This document shows positions 1 to 23,455 of a stretch of 64,000 nucleotides of DNA, piece after piece; position 1 is the first letter of the stretch; every line of letters begins with the position of its first letter. The notes under the pieces were generated by a model, which did not search any database, was not told where the DNA came from, and saw only the letters and a list, made by a program, of their open reading frames with translations. This DNA is from Apus apus (Eukaryota > Chordata > Aves > Apodiformes > Apodidae), in NCBI RefSeq assembly GCF_020740795.1, contig NC_067304.1, positions 4,082,056 through 4,146,055 of the forward strand, written 5' to 3'. Position numbers and translations under genes: made by a program.

Positions 1-73
1 CAGTGCTTAAGAGCTGCAGCCCTGCAGGGAGGAGCCCAGGTGAGGGGGAGGGTGATGCTGGAGGTGTTTCTCA

Positions 74-12404
<12,331 letters not shown>

Positions 12405-12478
12405 CTCTCTCCAGGGACCAGGACTTCTTCCTGCTGGGCTCAGGGGTCAGGAGAACGGCATGCTGCACCGCCGGCCAC
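12405..12478 (-). other. PIK3C2B: PIK3C2B 5' UTR part of coding exon 1, with a 4-codon upstream ORF
   Basis: A pyrimidine-rich tract and CAG at about 12480 make a plausible acceptor, giving about 74 nt of 5' UTR before the ATG. An upstream ATG at 12461 opens a four-codon ORF ending in TGA at 12447, 42 nt before the main ATG. The acceptor is inferred from motif only. Confidence 0.45.
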
Positions 12479-12917
12479 CTGGGCGGAGGGGAGAGGCACG
12501 GTTAGTGGAGGGGAAAGCCATGGCTAGTGGCTGGGCAGGCCAGGATAAGGAAGGCTGGCTGATAAGGAAGGTTGGTTCATGAGTGGTACAGCCCTTCCTC
12601 TCTGCCATGGAAAAAAAAGGGAGCATTCAGGGCTGATGGGTTAAATCAAGGTTTTGCTGCCGCCCACCCACCCAGGACCCCCTGGCTGGGCAGGGCTGGT
12701 TGGCTCCACAGCAGCTGCTGGGGCTGTTGCTGGAGCCCGACGTATTTCCCCGAGGATAAAATAAGAGGCAGAGCAGGGAGGGCAGTGCCTGCGGGGGGGT
12801 TGTGCAGCTGGGCCTGACTCAACCTGCAACCCCCAAGCAGGAGACTGTCCCAGGATGGGCTTCACCACTGTGCCAAGGCTCTGGGGGCTGCCAAGGACAC
12901 AGCTCTGAGCTTGCTCG

Positions 12918-13210
12918 CAGAATCCCAGACTGGTTTGGGTGGGAAGGGACCTTAAAGATCATCCAGCCAAATTCCTGACATGGGCAGGGACACTTCCCAC
13001 CAGCCCAGGCTGCTCCAAGCCCCATCCAACCTGCCCTTCAACACTGCCAGGGATGGGGCAGCCACAGCTTCCCTGGGCAACCTGGGCCAGGCTCTCACCA
13101 CCCTCACAGAATTTCTTTCCAATATCTCATCTAAATCTCCCCTCTTTCAACTTGAAACCATTCCCTATCACTCCATCCCCTGATAAAAAGTCCCTCTCCA
13201 GCTTCCACCA
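12918..13210 (-). mobile_element. CR1 LINE 3'-end fragment in PIK3C2B intron 1
   Basis: About 290 bp with TGGTTTGGGTGGGAAGGGAC and the usual downstream CR1 blocks. 5'-truncated. Confidence 0.93.
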
Positions 13211-13320
13211 GCAAAACTAGGGCTTTCTGAGGCAGAAATGAAAAGATGAGTGAAAAGGGCAAGGAAAGGACAGGATGAGGTGCTGCCCCCCTCGCCCCCA
13301 CCGTGTCTGCATGGGAAGAG

Positions 13321-13424
13321 GATCATAGAATCATGGGATGGTTTGGGCTGGAAGGGACCTTAAAGATCATTTAGATCCAACCCCCCTGCATGGGCAGGGA
13401 CACCTCCCACCAGCCCAGGTTGCC
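13321..13424 (-). mobile_element. CR1 LINE 3'-end fragment, short, in PIK3C2B intron 1
   Basis: About 100 bp with an intact 3' terminus (ATCATAGAATCATGGGATGG). It lies only 110 bp from the previous CR1 piece in the same orientation but is a separate 3' end, so it is a second insertion. Confidence 0.92.
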
Positions 13425-16400
13425 TCAGTCCCTCTGAGCCCTTGGGCAGCACCCAGCTCTGTGCAGCCTCCAGACCTTTCTGCACCAGCAGAGAGGAAAA
13501 ACAGCTGAGCTGGAACCTGCTCCCTGGCCCCTGACCAACACCTGGGGAGGGCCAGCACCACGCTCCCCGGGGAAGGATGTTTCACCTCCTCTTTCCTGCC
13601 TAGCAAAATAAATATCTAAGTGGAAGGTAAACAGAAGAATGGAACAAGCCCAGAGCCCCTGGAGATGATGGCACTGGGACTCTCTAGAGCTGAGAGGCAG
13701 TCGAGGGCTTTTGGGCTCTGGGCAGGGCAGGATCACCAGCCTCAGCATGGAGAGGACACGGGACCTCCTCAGCCCTGTGCTGCTCCCTCTGCACCACGCA
13801 GGGCTCTGCCTCATGCTCTGATTTAGGGCAAAAGGATTCACTGCCCCCCTTCCCCGTGATCCCAAGCTTTCCTGCTGGAAAAGCACTGCTGAGGGCATCA
13901 CACACCTGAGGATCTCCCCCCAGCCTGCACTTGTGGGGCAGGAAAAGTCTTGAACCACGACTGGCAGACCCAACCACTGCCCCTGGGCAGATAGAGTAGC
14001 CCACCTGACACCACACTTGCCCCCCACATCCCACCTCATGGAATGGGGCAACCACTTCCAGCATGGGGTTTTCCAGTGGCCACCCTCCTCTGGCACACAT
14101 CCCCCCCTGTGGAGCATCCCCATTGTCACTGGGCTGGTCCCCTCCTAGCTCAGGGGCTGATTATGGCCCATGGCAGCCCCCAAAACACATCACTCCCTCC
14201 CCACCCACAAACAGACCCTCCTGACCCCAGGGCTGTGCAGGACCAGATGGCTCCTAATTAGCCCAGCCTTCGTCTGCTGCAAACACATTTCCTATGAGCC
14301 AGGTGGGTCTCCCCACCAGCACAGCTGCCCCGTTAGTCCCCCCAACACCAGGCTGGCCGGGCACCTCACTCAACCAGCTTCTTTGTGCTTTCTAGATGGA
14401 AAAATGGCTTTGAGGTGGGGGGGGACAGGCTGGAAACGTTCCCTTCCCCAACATTTTGGCCCCTGCCAGCAGCTGTGGGCTTTTCCTGGAAAAACAGAAA
14501 TCCCAAAAGCTGGCAGTCCTGGGCTTCTGGAAGCGGAACAAAGAAAATCTGCTTTTAACCCAAAAGCAATAAAATCAAGCCGATTTTTGTGGCTGACAAA
14601 GCCACAAACCCATTCTCATCTCCAAGAGAAGCGTCTGCATCTCGCTGAGGTTTTGAGCAGAGCAACGTTCCTGCCTGGTCAGGCCGAGGTTCCTGCATGG
14701 GTTGGTGGGATGCAGCTGGACCTGCACCAGGGCAGAAACAACAAACTGGGTCCAGGCTCCACCAGAAGCCAGGCAGGCAGCATAGGAGCAGCCAGGACAT
14801 GGGGATGGCTGTGTGCCACCCAGGGGATGTCACCTCAGCTGGGCACACCACCAGCATCCCTGGGTAGGGGGCTCAGCTCCTCCCCTCAGTGTGGCAGCTG
14901 GACTGAGGTGATACAAACCCACATGGAAGAGCCCCAAACTCTCCTGTTCACCCTCCAAGTCCTCAGCCAGGGGCAGGACTGATGCTCAAGCAGCACCTCA
15001 GCACCGCCACCAGCTCCTGCTCCTGGGGGTCTGCTGAGCAGCCACTCATGTTCCCACCAAAGGCTTCTCTCCTCCCAGAAGCCCGTTGCAAAAATGATCT
15101 GGGACTGTGAGCTGTGGGTTAGGCCTCAGCACGGGAACTGAATTCCAGAGGAGCAGAAACAAGCAGATTTTTTTTTTCCTCTTTAAAATACTACCACTAA
15201 TATCACGGGGATAATTTTCTGACTTTAAATTTCCTGGCGTTTGCCACGGTCACGTCAGCCTCAGGAGACCCATCCAGCTTGGGATCCCACCTTTTGGAGA
15301 AATGCTTTGCTGTGCTGAGTTACTGCTGCTGCAGCCCACGGCGGGGCTGGAGGCACACAGGAGGGAAAACCACTTGCCCACTGGAAACCCTTTGCCCTAA
15401 GCCCTGGATGATGTTTTAGCACCATTTCTTTCACATTTTGCACCAGCACAGCCCTGTAAAGGAAGCAGCAGCTTCACAGGGAGCCACACACTTGCACCAC
15501 ATCCCTGGTGTAACCCACCAGCACCCACTGCCCTGCTCTGCCTGGCCACAGCAGCAGAGCAGAGGGACATTTCCCCATCAGGGCACTGCCCAGATGCACA
15601 AAGCCCATCTCCTCTCGGGGGCAGCCCTCTAGAATATGGGTGCTGAAACCAAAAGGCAGACAAAACCAGCTCCAAGTCCTCTTTTGGGAGCCTCTTGCAT
15701 TTTTAAATGTCATTTCAGAATATCTGCTGGTTGCTGAGTGGCCCCTCATCCAGCTCCCAGCATCAGCACCCTGCCTGCCAGCCCAGCCAACACCCCCCGA
15801 CCTGGGGCACCCTCCTGGGTTGGGGAGGGAACTTTGGGGTGAGGCTTTCCTGCCTGCACGCTGGCGGATCCCACGGAGTTTATTTTTCCAAAACCAAACC
15901 AGTTGGATCCACCCAGGAGCAGCCCAGCCCAACGGCTGTGGCCAGGTCCCCCCACCCCAAGAGCTCAGGGCCCCGTTAGTCCCCTCAAAGTCCCTCCAAA
16001 CCAGCAGGTTCCACTCCTTGGTGGCTCCTGGGGACTGCAGGGCTTTGGGGTGGAGGATGCCCGGGCTCCCTGCAGGGCTGTCCCTGGTCCCACACCCAGC
16101 ATCAGTGGGACAGGGAGGGACCACCCCAGCCCTTGAGAGCCAAGCACCAGGTTGGGAGGAGGGCAGGGGAGGTCTGGGGGAGGGGGGGGACATCAGCACA
16201 CCCACCCCTCTCCCAGCAGCTGAGCAGCACCTGCTCAGCATGGGGAGGGACGAGGGAAACTGAGCAGAAAATGCTCCTAGGGGATCCCACGGTGGAGCAA
16301 ATGTGACATCCAGCCCTTCCTCCTTCTGCTGGGGGACAGGAGCCTGAGGCAGAGCCACTGTGGCTGGCAGGGGCTCGCTGAGCACCCCCAGCTCTCCCCA

Positions 16401-19012
16401 TCCCTCCCTGCCTTCCCCCTCCCAGGCAGCTGCGATGGGAGCGGATAGAAGCATCGGAAGCATCTGGGAAAGCATCAAACATCTGAGGGCCAGGAAGCAA
16501 AGCAAGGCCTGGAGGGGCACCTCCCCGGGGTGTGGGAGCGGGGATGGAGGTTATGCCTATCAGGGGAGACAATTCACACCCATTTATAATCTGGCAGAGG
16601 GAGGAGCAGCCATGAGAAGGATAAAGCACCAGCCTTCACCTCTGGGGCTGTGGGTCCATCCATCCATCCTGCTGCTCCTGCTGAACCATGTTCCCAGCTG
16701 CCTGAGCAGCCACTGCCCAGCCAGGAGGATGGTGAGGGCTTCCCTGCTTTGGGGACATGGAGACCCAGCTGTGTGGCACATCCTGGCCGTGTGCCATTGC
16801 TCCTGCTGCCAGTCACAGCACCTCATGGGGTGACAAAGCTCCTTGGACACACTGGACCCCTTCGGCAGTGGGAAATGCTCCTACATCCCCTTCATCCCAC
16901 CCAGCCCCCATGGCATGGGGAGGCAGGTTCCCTGGGCCTCTCAGCAGCTTCAGCACCATCTGGACCAGGCAGGATCCCACTATTCCCACTCCAGAAGAAA
17001 CTCTCTGGTCTCAGTTCCCCACCTCTCCAAAACCAGAGGGAAACAGGGCCATTTGGGACCTCCCAGGCAACATAATGACCAAGGGAAGCCCTTTGGCTGG
17101 GTCTCCAGGTGCTACTTTGACACAGCAAATTGCAGGATTTTCATCCCAGTTTGGAACTGGAGCTCCAGGAAGGTAATTGGAAACCAAAACAAAAACCCAA
17201 GAGTGTTTCTTTCCTGGAGCCACACTCTGAAACACCACCCATCAACCCAAGCCCCAGCAAAACCAGCACTCCAGAGGTGCTCACAGCAAAACCAGCATCA
17301 TTCCCCCCAAAAAACTGAACCTGACAGAGATTTTCAGGCAACTCTCTTTCTTTGCTTTCCCCAGTTTGCAGAGGAAAAGCCAGACTCCAAAAACTACACT
17401 CCAGGGAGCCAACCAACTAGTTTCCAGAGAGGATTTGGAGCTGAGCAAACACAGAGCTGAGCAAACACCCGGAAAACAAGCCGTGCCACTTGCTTCCAAC
17501 CTGTTGCCCCACGGCAGAAGTTTCTCCCTCTTCAAGCTGATGAGTCTCCTATTAATAGCAGAGCAAAGCCCAGTCGGGTCCAAGCTCCCTGGAGGAGGCA
17601 GGATGTGAAGCTGGCTGATGCCAAAGGCTCTTCTATCGTTTTACTACGTATTTCCACCTTCGGGAGGAAATCCTGCCCCGGGTTGATGGATCAGGTTTGG
17701 GAGGGGAAAGCCCCCGGCTTGGGGCAGCCAAAGGTGGGAGCTCTGCAGAGGGACCACCCAGAGCCCTGCAGGGTGGGAGCTGAGTCGGTGATGGGGACAG
17801 CGGAGGGGACAATGGGGTGTGGAGGCGGGGACAGTGTGGGGCAGGAGGTGGCCGTGGGCGGGGGGATGTCAGAGCCCTCCTTTGCAGCGAGGTGTGACAG
17901 ACACATGCTCGGCTGCTCAGGAGAGGCTGAACCTCAACCCAGCACCTGCAAAGTGCTGGAGTGCAACGAGGAAGGGGGGGGTGACATCCTCTTGCAAAGC
18001 CACCCCCCTCGGCATCCTCCTGGTGATCCCGTGAGGCCAAAATCACCCCATTCGCCTCCACTCCCCAGCCCCGGGGCACACCCACGGTCGGACTTTCCGA
18101 GTGACTCAACCCTCAGTGCTCCAGCACCCAGCACCCATCCTGGGGGTCAGGTTTTCTCGGTGCTCAGCATCCCCTGGGGATCTCCCCAGCACAGCAGGTC
18201 TGCTGCTCAACCCCTATGCAAATCTGGGTTTCCTCCGTGGCCAGCCCCCGGCACGGCGTGGCTGGCTGTGCCACGGGTGGGTGGGTGTACCCAGCTGCAC
18301 ACCGGGCTGCTGGCAGCCATCCTGCCTGCACGGCGAGGCCAGGAGGGGCTGCGGCCCTAGGTGTGTTCAGGACAGCCAAGCAATGTAAAACAGGGCACTT
18401 TCCCACTCCACCAGCTCCCAGGGGAAGAGTCCTGCCCACACAGCAGAGCTGGGATGGGCTGGCAAGTGGCAGCCAGCCCGTGCTGGCTCCTGCCCCATAG
18501 CCCAGGGGTCTGGGTGAGCCCCAAGGGCCAGATCCTGTGGCTTTATCCCCACCACACACCCCACAGGGCTGTTCCTGCTGCCACGGGGCTCTCCCCAACC
18601 CAGGTGCTCCCACAGCTGAACCAGAGGGATGCACTGAGGACATGCAGCAGGCAGGGTGCACCCTCCCCGCCCACAGCACCCTGCTGGGGTGCAGGGGGTC
18701 CAGCTGGCCCCACGCTGCACGCCAGAGCCAGCCTGGGCTGCGATGGGAATCTTTAGCCTGTTCAGCCCCTGCTCTGCCCACAGGATCTACATGTTGTGGG
18801 AGAGAATGGCAGCCCAAGGACACACCACAACCACAGGCAGGACACACACAGCTCCTCTGGAGCACCCAACACGCAGGGAAACACCTCAATGAGGACGGGG
18901 CCATGGCTGCTGCTGCTGCTACAAGCCCCCTCCACCCTGCTCAGGACCGTGGGACCCCCAGCCCGGCACATCATCCCCCTTGGCCCAGCAACCCGGGATG
19001 CCGGGCAGCACA

Positions 19013-19041
19013 GACACACACACACACAAATACACACACAC
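19013..19041 (+). repeat. (CA)n microsatellite
   Basis: CACACA runs interrupted by AAATA, in PIK3C2B intron 1. Confidence 0.85.
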
Positions 19042-20243
19042 CCTGCGTGTGCATCCAGGCAACGCTCGCAGCCACACGGAGCACCCACTGCAGCAGGCAA
19101 GGAAGGCTGGAGCCCGGCTGCACAGGCAGCTCCTTTCAGCTCCTTTCGGCTCCCGGCAGCGGATCCTTTTTTCCCGACCTCGCTTCCTTTGCTACTCCAG
19201 AGGGTGCTCCCCAGGCCAGGCGGGGCAGGTGCCCGGCAGGGCGATTGGCCCGGGAGAACCGGGTGCTCCATGCTCCAGGTTTCCCTGTCCCCACAGCTCC
19301 CTGCTCCCCCGTCCCTCCCGCTCGGGGAGGCAAAGATTGATTTTTCTGATCACGTTGGTGCTCGTTCACCCCAGGCCCAGATCCCGAGAACAATTACATT
19401 CGTGTTTGGCCTTCTACACATGGATAGCTGTGGTTCAGTCGATAGATCTCCTTTGCTTAGGGGTAATAGCTGGCATATCTCTGGAGTTTACTGATAAACA
19501 CACGCGTGAGCGTTTCCGCAAGCGGAGGATTCCGAGCGCTGCACCGCAGGGGCAGAGGGAGCATCGCAGCTCGCTGCAGCACGCCCAGCATCCTCAGAGT
19601 CCCCCCCAAAACACCCTGCCTAGAGCCCACCTAGAGCTGACCCTTCCCGGCTAAACACAAGCGCTGCCTCGTCCCCGACCCTGTCCCCAGCCCTGTCCCG
19701 TCGGGGGGACTCCTGACTCGATGGAAACGAGCAGAAACCCCAGCCCAGCCTCTCTCTACTTCGCTGATGGGCAACTTTGCAATTTGACGGGGACCGTTTC
19801 ATTGTTCTGCTCGTAAAAACAGCCCAACTCCCCCCCGCACACCCCCGCCTGACGCTTGATTTCGAGACCCCGCACCGTGCCCTGGGGGTGCGGGGCCCGG
19901 GGTGACCCCCCTCCCCAGCCCCCCGGAGCTTTGAGGGGCTTTCAGCCCTTGCGAAAAACACAAGGCTTGGTTGGAGCTTTCGGGGGGAAAGCACCCGCAG
20001 GAGCTCCGGGGATCTTCCCCGTCTCTTCCCGACCGGTGAAATTATTTCTATATTCATATAAAAATGATTATCTATATTTTAAGGGGGGGGGAGGAACCCC
20101 AGAACCAGCCGCTCATGAGAGGAGCCGGCCTAGCTCCCACCACCCGCCTGTGTTTTCCCCCCAAAAAAATCTCCCTTCCCCCGGGATTTCTCCCCCCACC
20201 CCACAAGGGGGAATCCCCCTGTCCCCCCGGGGTTCAGCCCTAC

Positions 20244-20470
20244 CTGCTGGGAGCGGGTTGCGGCGGGGCCGGGCTGGGGCCGGGCCGGGCGGCGGGGCCG
20301 CGCCGCGGCGGCGGCGGAGGGAGGAGGAGGAGGAGGAGGAGGAGGAGGAGAAGAGGAGGAAAAGAGGGGGGAGGAGGAGGAGGGAGCACGGCGGCGGACA
20401 ATGGCGGGGCGCAGCGCGGTGCGGGGCCATCTCCCGGCGGCCCACCGCACTGCACGGCGGTGCGGGGGCC
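20244..20470 (-). promoter_or_regulatory. PIK3C2B: PIK3C2B CpG-rich promoter and noncoding first exon (upper limit approximate)
   Basis: Dense CpG sequence with a clean donor on the minus strand (CCCAGCAG|GTAGGG, exon end at 20244). It contains a GGA/TCC tract and an ACAATGGCGGGGC YY1-like site at about 20399. No TATA box is visible. The transcription start is inferred and probably lies between 20400 and 20480. It is the only strong CpG block upstream of the gene before the tRNA genes. Confidence 0.6.
20316..20387 (+). repeat. (GGA)n purine tract in the PIK3C2B first exon/promoter
   Basis: About 70 bp of almost uninterrupted GGA/GAG/GAAA on the plus strand, so CCT-rich in the PIK3C2B transcript. 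Likely length-polymorphic. Confidence 0.85.
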
Positions 20471-20479
20471 CGGGGGGGG

Positions 20480-21691
20480 GGGGCTGGCGAGGCGGGGCTG
20501 GCCCCGGGTGCCCCCCTATCTCCGCATGTTTGCCCCCCCCCGTGTGTTCCCTGGATGCTGCCGGGGATGCCGCCCCTCCGTCCCTTCCATCCCGCATCGT
20601 CCCCGCCGGGGTGGGCGGTGGGGCGGCTGCTGCTCCTCTTCCCTGGCAACCTCCACCCCCTTCACACCCCCAAAACGCTGCAGCCCCCACTCTGGGGGAC
20701 ATCCCTGGGGAGAACAGCACCCACTTCCCACCGGGCTTGGTACCTCCGTACTCCTCTAGGAAGGTGCTCAGACACCCCACAGCACCCTACTGTTTTTTTG
20801 GGGGGTGCTCAAACTGGTCCCCAGACTGGCAGGGACATATTCCTGCCCGCAGCAGTCAGCCAGGGGCGAGGGCAGGGGCAGAAGGGGCTGCAGAACACGG
20901 GGGGGGGGGGCAGAAGCTGTGCTGGATCCAGCGGGAGCTGTGGGCTGGTTTTGCGGGCAGCCGGCCCTGCCAGACGGGGGAAACAGCCCCCTCCGAAACC
21001 CCAGCGCTGCCCCGAAGAGCCACAAACACGCCCCGGGGCAGCTGCGGGTCACAGCCTGTGGTTTGGGTTTAGCGGTGACACGGAATTAATTATTCCAGCC
21101 TGCCCTGGGGTCCCCAGGAGAGGGGAGGACAGAGGCTGTGCGGGGTTCAGCACAACGTGCGGGGGGAAGCCAGGGCTCGAGGGTCCCCTCGGGGCACCCC
21201 CAGACCCCGTTTACCACCCGGCCCCGATAGAAAAGCGGCCCTAATCAGCACCAGGTCTGCCCGCAAGAGCCCGGGGGCTGCGCCCACCCTCTGACAGGAC
21301 CAGTCACGCACTTCGTGGGGTAGTTGTGAGCGGGGAGAAAACCCGCTAATTAAATACCCCGCAACATCCCCTGTCCCGGGATGAACTATTCCCGATCCTT
21401 CTCTTCGCACTTTGCCTGACCCCCTTTAAAACACCCCTGGTTTGCTGGAGGGTGAAGAGGCAGGTAAGACCCCCCCGGGCCCGCTGTGGGGGTCCCTCCT
21501 CTGCCGGGTACCCCTGCCCGACCCCCCCACGCTGCACCGACCGTGGGAACAAGGAGCGGGGGGCACCCGTGGGGGGTTCATTTGTGTGTCGGGCTGTGCT
21601 GGGGGGTCCTGGGGGGGGGATTGCGGCGGGCGGGGCTGTGCGGGCAGGAGTGTCAGGATGATGTAGAGGCAGGGCAGGTAGCGCTGTCAGA
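20480..21691. other. Spacer between the PIK3C2B promoter and the tRNA genes
   Basis: GC-rich noncoding sequence. Short AT-rich islands at about 21080-21100 and 21345-21360 contain TTAATTA/TAATTAAA cores that could bind homeodomain proteins. Long open frames here run through G/C-rich CpG sequence and resemble no protein I know. Confidence 0.5.
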
Positions 21692-21764
21692 GCCCGGATA
21701 GCTCAGTCGGTAGAGCATCAGACTTTTAATCTGAGGGTCCAGGGTTCAAGTCCCTGTTCGGGCG
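21692..21764 (+). tRNA. tRNA-Lys (anticodon UUU)
   Basis: A 73-nt cloverleaf without intron: acceptor GCCCGGA pairs with TTCGGGC, D arm GCTC/GAGC, anticodon stem TCAGA/TCTGA around loop CTTTTAA, T arm CAGGG TTCAAGT CCCTG, discriminator G. Internal A box (TAGCTCAGTCGGTAGAGC) and B box (GGTTCAAGTCC) are intact, and a Pol III terminator TTTT lies at 21772-21775. It matches the vertebrate tRNA-Lys3 sequence. It decodes AAA/AAG lysine codons. Confidence 0.97.
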
Positions 21765-21991
21765 ACGCTTGTTTTCTTTACTGTCCTTTCCCAGATTTTT
21801 GGTTGTTTGGTTTTTCTTTTTTATCCCCGTCAGAAGCCCTTCACAGCCAGCGGCACGAGCGGCTCTTCCCAGCCGGGGTTGGGGTCCGGGCTGCGCCGCC
21901 AGGACAGCCCTGGGGCTGGAAAAAAAAAAAATAAATAAAGAAAAACAAACCAAAACACCGGAAAGGGGTTTGAACGCGGAAAAAACAGCGT

Positions 21992-22064
21992 CGCCCGAAC
22001 AGGGACTTGAACCCTGGACCCTCAGATTAAAAGTCTGATGCTCTACCGACTGAGCTATCCGGGC
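21992..22064 (-). tRNA. tRNA-Lys (anticodon UUU), second identical copy in inverted orientation
   Basis: Exact reverse complement of the copy at 21692-21764. Same cloverleaf, A and B boxes; a run of six T on its own strand (21981-21986) serves as terminator. The two genes converge across a 227-bp spacer. Confidence 0.97.
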
Positions 22065-22244
22065 TCTGGGGCACCAGCTCCCGCGCTGCTCCTATCACGG
22101 CACCAGGGCACGCGCGGGTGGTCCCGGGAGCACCGGGGGCTCGGCCGGGGAGGGGAGGGGGCCTGCACCGGCTGGGGGCGGGGAGGGACGGGCTGGAGGA
22201 ACCGGGGGCTGCCGGATGAGGCGGTTCTGGCGGTCAGGGGTGGC

Positions 22245-22398
22245 ACCGGGAGGGTTGGAGGAGCTTGTACCGGGCCGGTTGCACCGGTGGGGGGTTGTAC
22301 CGGGCTGGTTGTACCGGTGGGGGGCTGTACGGGGCCGGTTGTACCGGTGGGGGGCTGTACGGGGCCGGTTGTACCGGGCCGGCTGCACCGGGCCGGTC
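22245..22398 (+). repeat. 30-bp GC-rich minisatellite upstream of MDM4
   Basis: About four to five copies of a 30-bp unit, typical copy CCGGTTGTACCGGTGGGG followed by GGCTGTACGGGG. Clean copies start at 22275, 22305, 22335 and 22365. The period is a multiple of 3, which keeps several frames open without coding meaning. Lies between the second tRNA gene and the MDM4 promoter. Confidence 0.85.
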
Positions 22399-22420
22399 TG
22401 TGCCTAACAGCTCGGTCCTC

Positions 22421-22570
22421 CACCGCCATTGGGGGCGGGCGCACTCTCCGTCCCGCCATCCCTTCCTCTCTAGGCACATCTCCACGTCGCGCCTAGCGGC
22501 CCTGCCGTCCTCTCTAGCCCCGCAGCTCTATGGTCGGCGCCCCCGCGGAAGCGCCGCCGCCGCCATGTTG
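22421..22570 (+). promoter_or_regulatory. MDM4: MDM4 CpG promoter with CCAAT, GC-box and YY1-type sites
   Basis: An inverted CCAAT (ATTGG, 22428-22432) abuts a GC box (GGGGGCGGG, 22431-22439). A YY1-type element GCCGCCATGTT lies at 22559-22569, the usual location just around the start in TATA-less promoters. No TATA box. Transcription start inferred at about 22.45-22.57 kb. Confidence 0.6.
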
Positions 22571-22714
22571 GCTGCGAGGGGAAGTGGCGGCCCCTGAGCC
22601 CCGCTAAGATGGAGGAGAGGAGGCCTCGGGGGGTGTAGGGGTGTCCCCCCCCGCACCTCTCCCCCTCCGCCCCCGGCTGCGGGGTGACCGGTGGGCCCAT
22701 GGAGCAGCTCTAGG
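22571..22714 (+). other. MDM4: MDM4 noncoding exon 1 (5' end approximate)
   Basis: GC-rich sequence ending at a good donor (CTCTAGG|GTGAGC, exon end 22714). The mammalian gene also begins with a noncoding exon and has its ATG in exon 2. The 5' limit is inferred. Confidence 0.55.
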
Positions 22715-22979
22715 GTGAGCCCGCCGCGGGAGGCCGGGGCTCGGGGAGGGGGGCGGTGGAAGGGGCGGTGGAAGGGCCTGTGCGGGGCGGGGGGCGGCGG
22801 GGAGGGCCCTCCCGCCCTCGGCGGGGCCGGTGGGAAGGGGCCCAGCACCGAGGGGTGACCCCAGGGTTGTGCCCGTGCAGGGTTGTGCCCGTGCAGGGGC
22901 TTATACTCCGTTTCTGTGCCTCACCCTGACAGCAGCTCTGCCTGAAAAAAGCACCTTCATGGGCGAAAAACTAACTTAA

Positions 22980-23003
22980 AATATATATATATATATATAT
23001 ATA
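22980..23003. repeat. (TA)n microsatellite
   Basis: About 11 TA units at the 5' end of MDM4 intron 1. Confidence 0.9.
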
Positions 23004-23455
23004 AAAATATAATAATTTTAAACAACCCCGAAGCGTCGAAGCCAAGAACCCAGGAAACCGGGTGTCAAGTAGCGTCTTAGTTGCGCTGGGAGCACAGCAA
23101 TTACACAATAGTTGCCAACAATTCGATGACTCTCCCTGAAGATCTGAGCCTTCCACAGCCCTGCCGCCCAACTTCAACGATTATTCTAATTATAGGTCCC
23201 GCTGAGCACTTTTAAGGACATCTGACTGTTGTCTGACAGCTCATGGCTTGCACTTCTCTGGTGCTTATACCATCTGCTCCAGCAGTAAAAGGAGACACAA
23301 AACATTTCTACGTGATTGCATCTTTTTTCCTAAAATGTTTTGCATCCCTAATGGTTCTCTCCAACATTAATAACTTCAGCAGCTTTAGACTAAAAGTTTC
23401 AGAGAAATGGGATGTGAGGAGATGACCACAGAGCTGGCTGGGACTGTGTCATGTC

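Larger units (their letters stand above)
12480..20243 (-). other. PIK3C2B: PIK3C2B 5' intron (7.8 kb)
   Basis: GC-rich intron between the inferred noncoding first exon and the first coding exon. It holds two CR1 fragments (12918-13210, 13321-13424), a CA tract (19013-19041), a short 17.4-kb direct repeat, and AT-rich islands near 15.16-15.25 kb and 19.38-19.50 kb that stand out from the surrounding base composition. No other exon could be supported. Confidence 0.6.
21692..22064. repeat. Inverted repeat of 73-bp arms formed by the two tRNA-Lys genes
   Basis: Perfect 73-bp arms separated by 227 bp of A-rich, otherwise unrelated sequence. The spacer holds no further gene that I can see. The flanks outside the arms are not similar, so only the transcribed parts are kept identical. 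Confidence 0.9.

Noticed and set aside
14170-14982. A 270-codon open frame in PIK3C2B intron 1
   Set aside because: No recognisable domain or splice support; composition like the surrounding intron.
19856-21244. A 462-codon open frame over the PIK3C2B promoter CpG block
   Set aside because: GC-rich sequence keeps several frames open at once; the translation has no domain and runs antisense through the inferred noncoding exon.
21692-22064. The inverted repeat as a transposon terminal repeat or part of an array
   Set aside because: Both arms are complete, functional-looking tRNA genes with terminators; no transposase or target duplication is present.
22216-22407. Repetitive Tyr-Arg-Ala-Gly-Cys-type peptides near 22.3 kb
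   Set aside because: Product of the 30-bp minisatellite, whose period is a multiple of 3.
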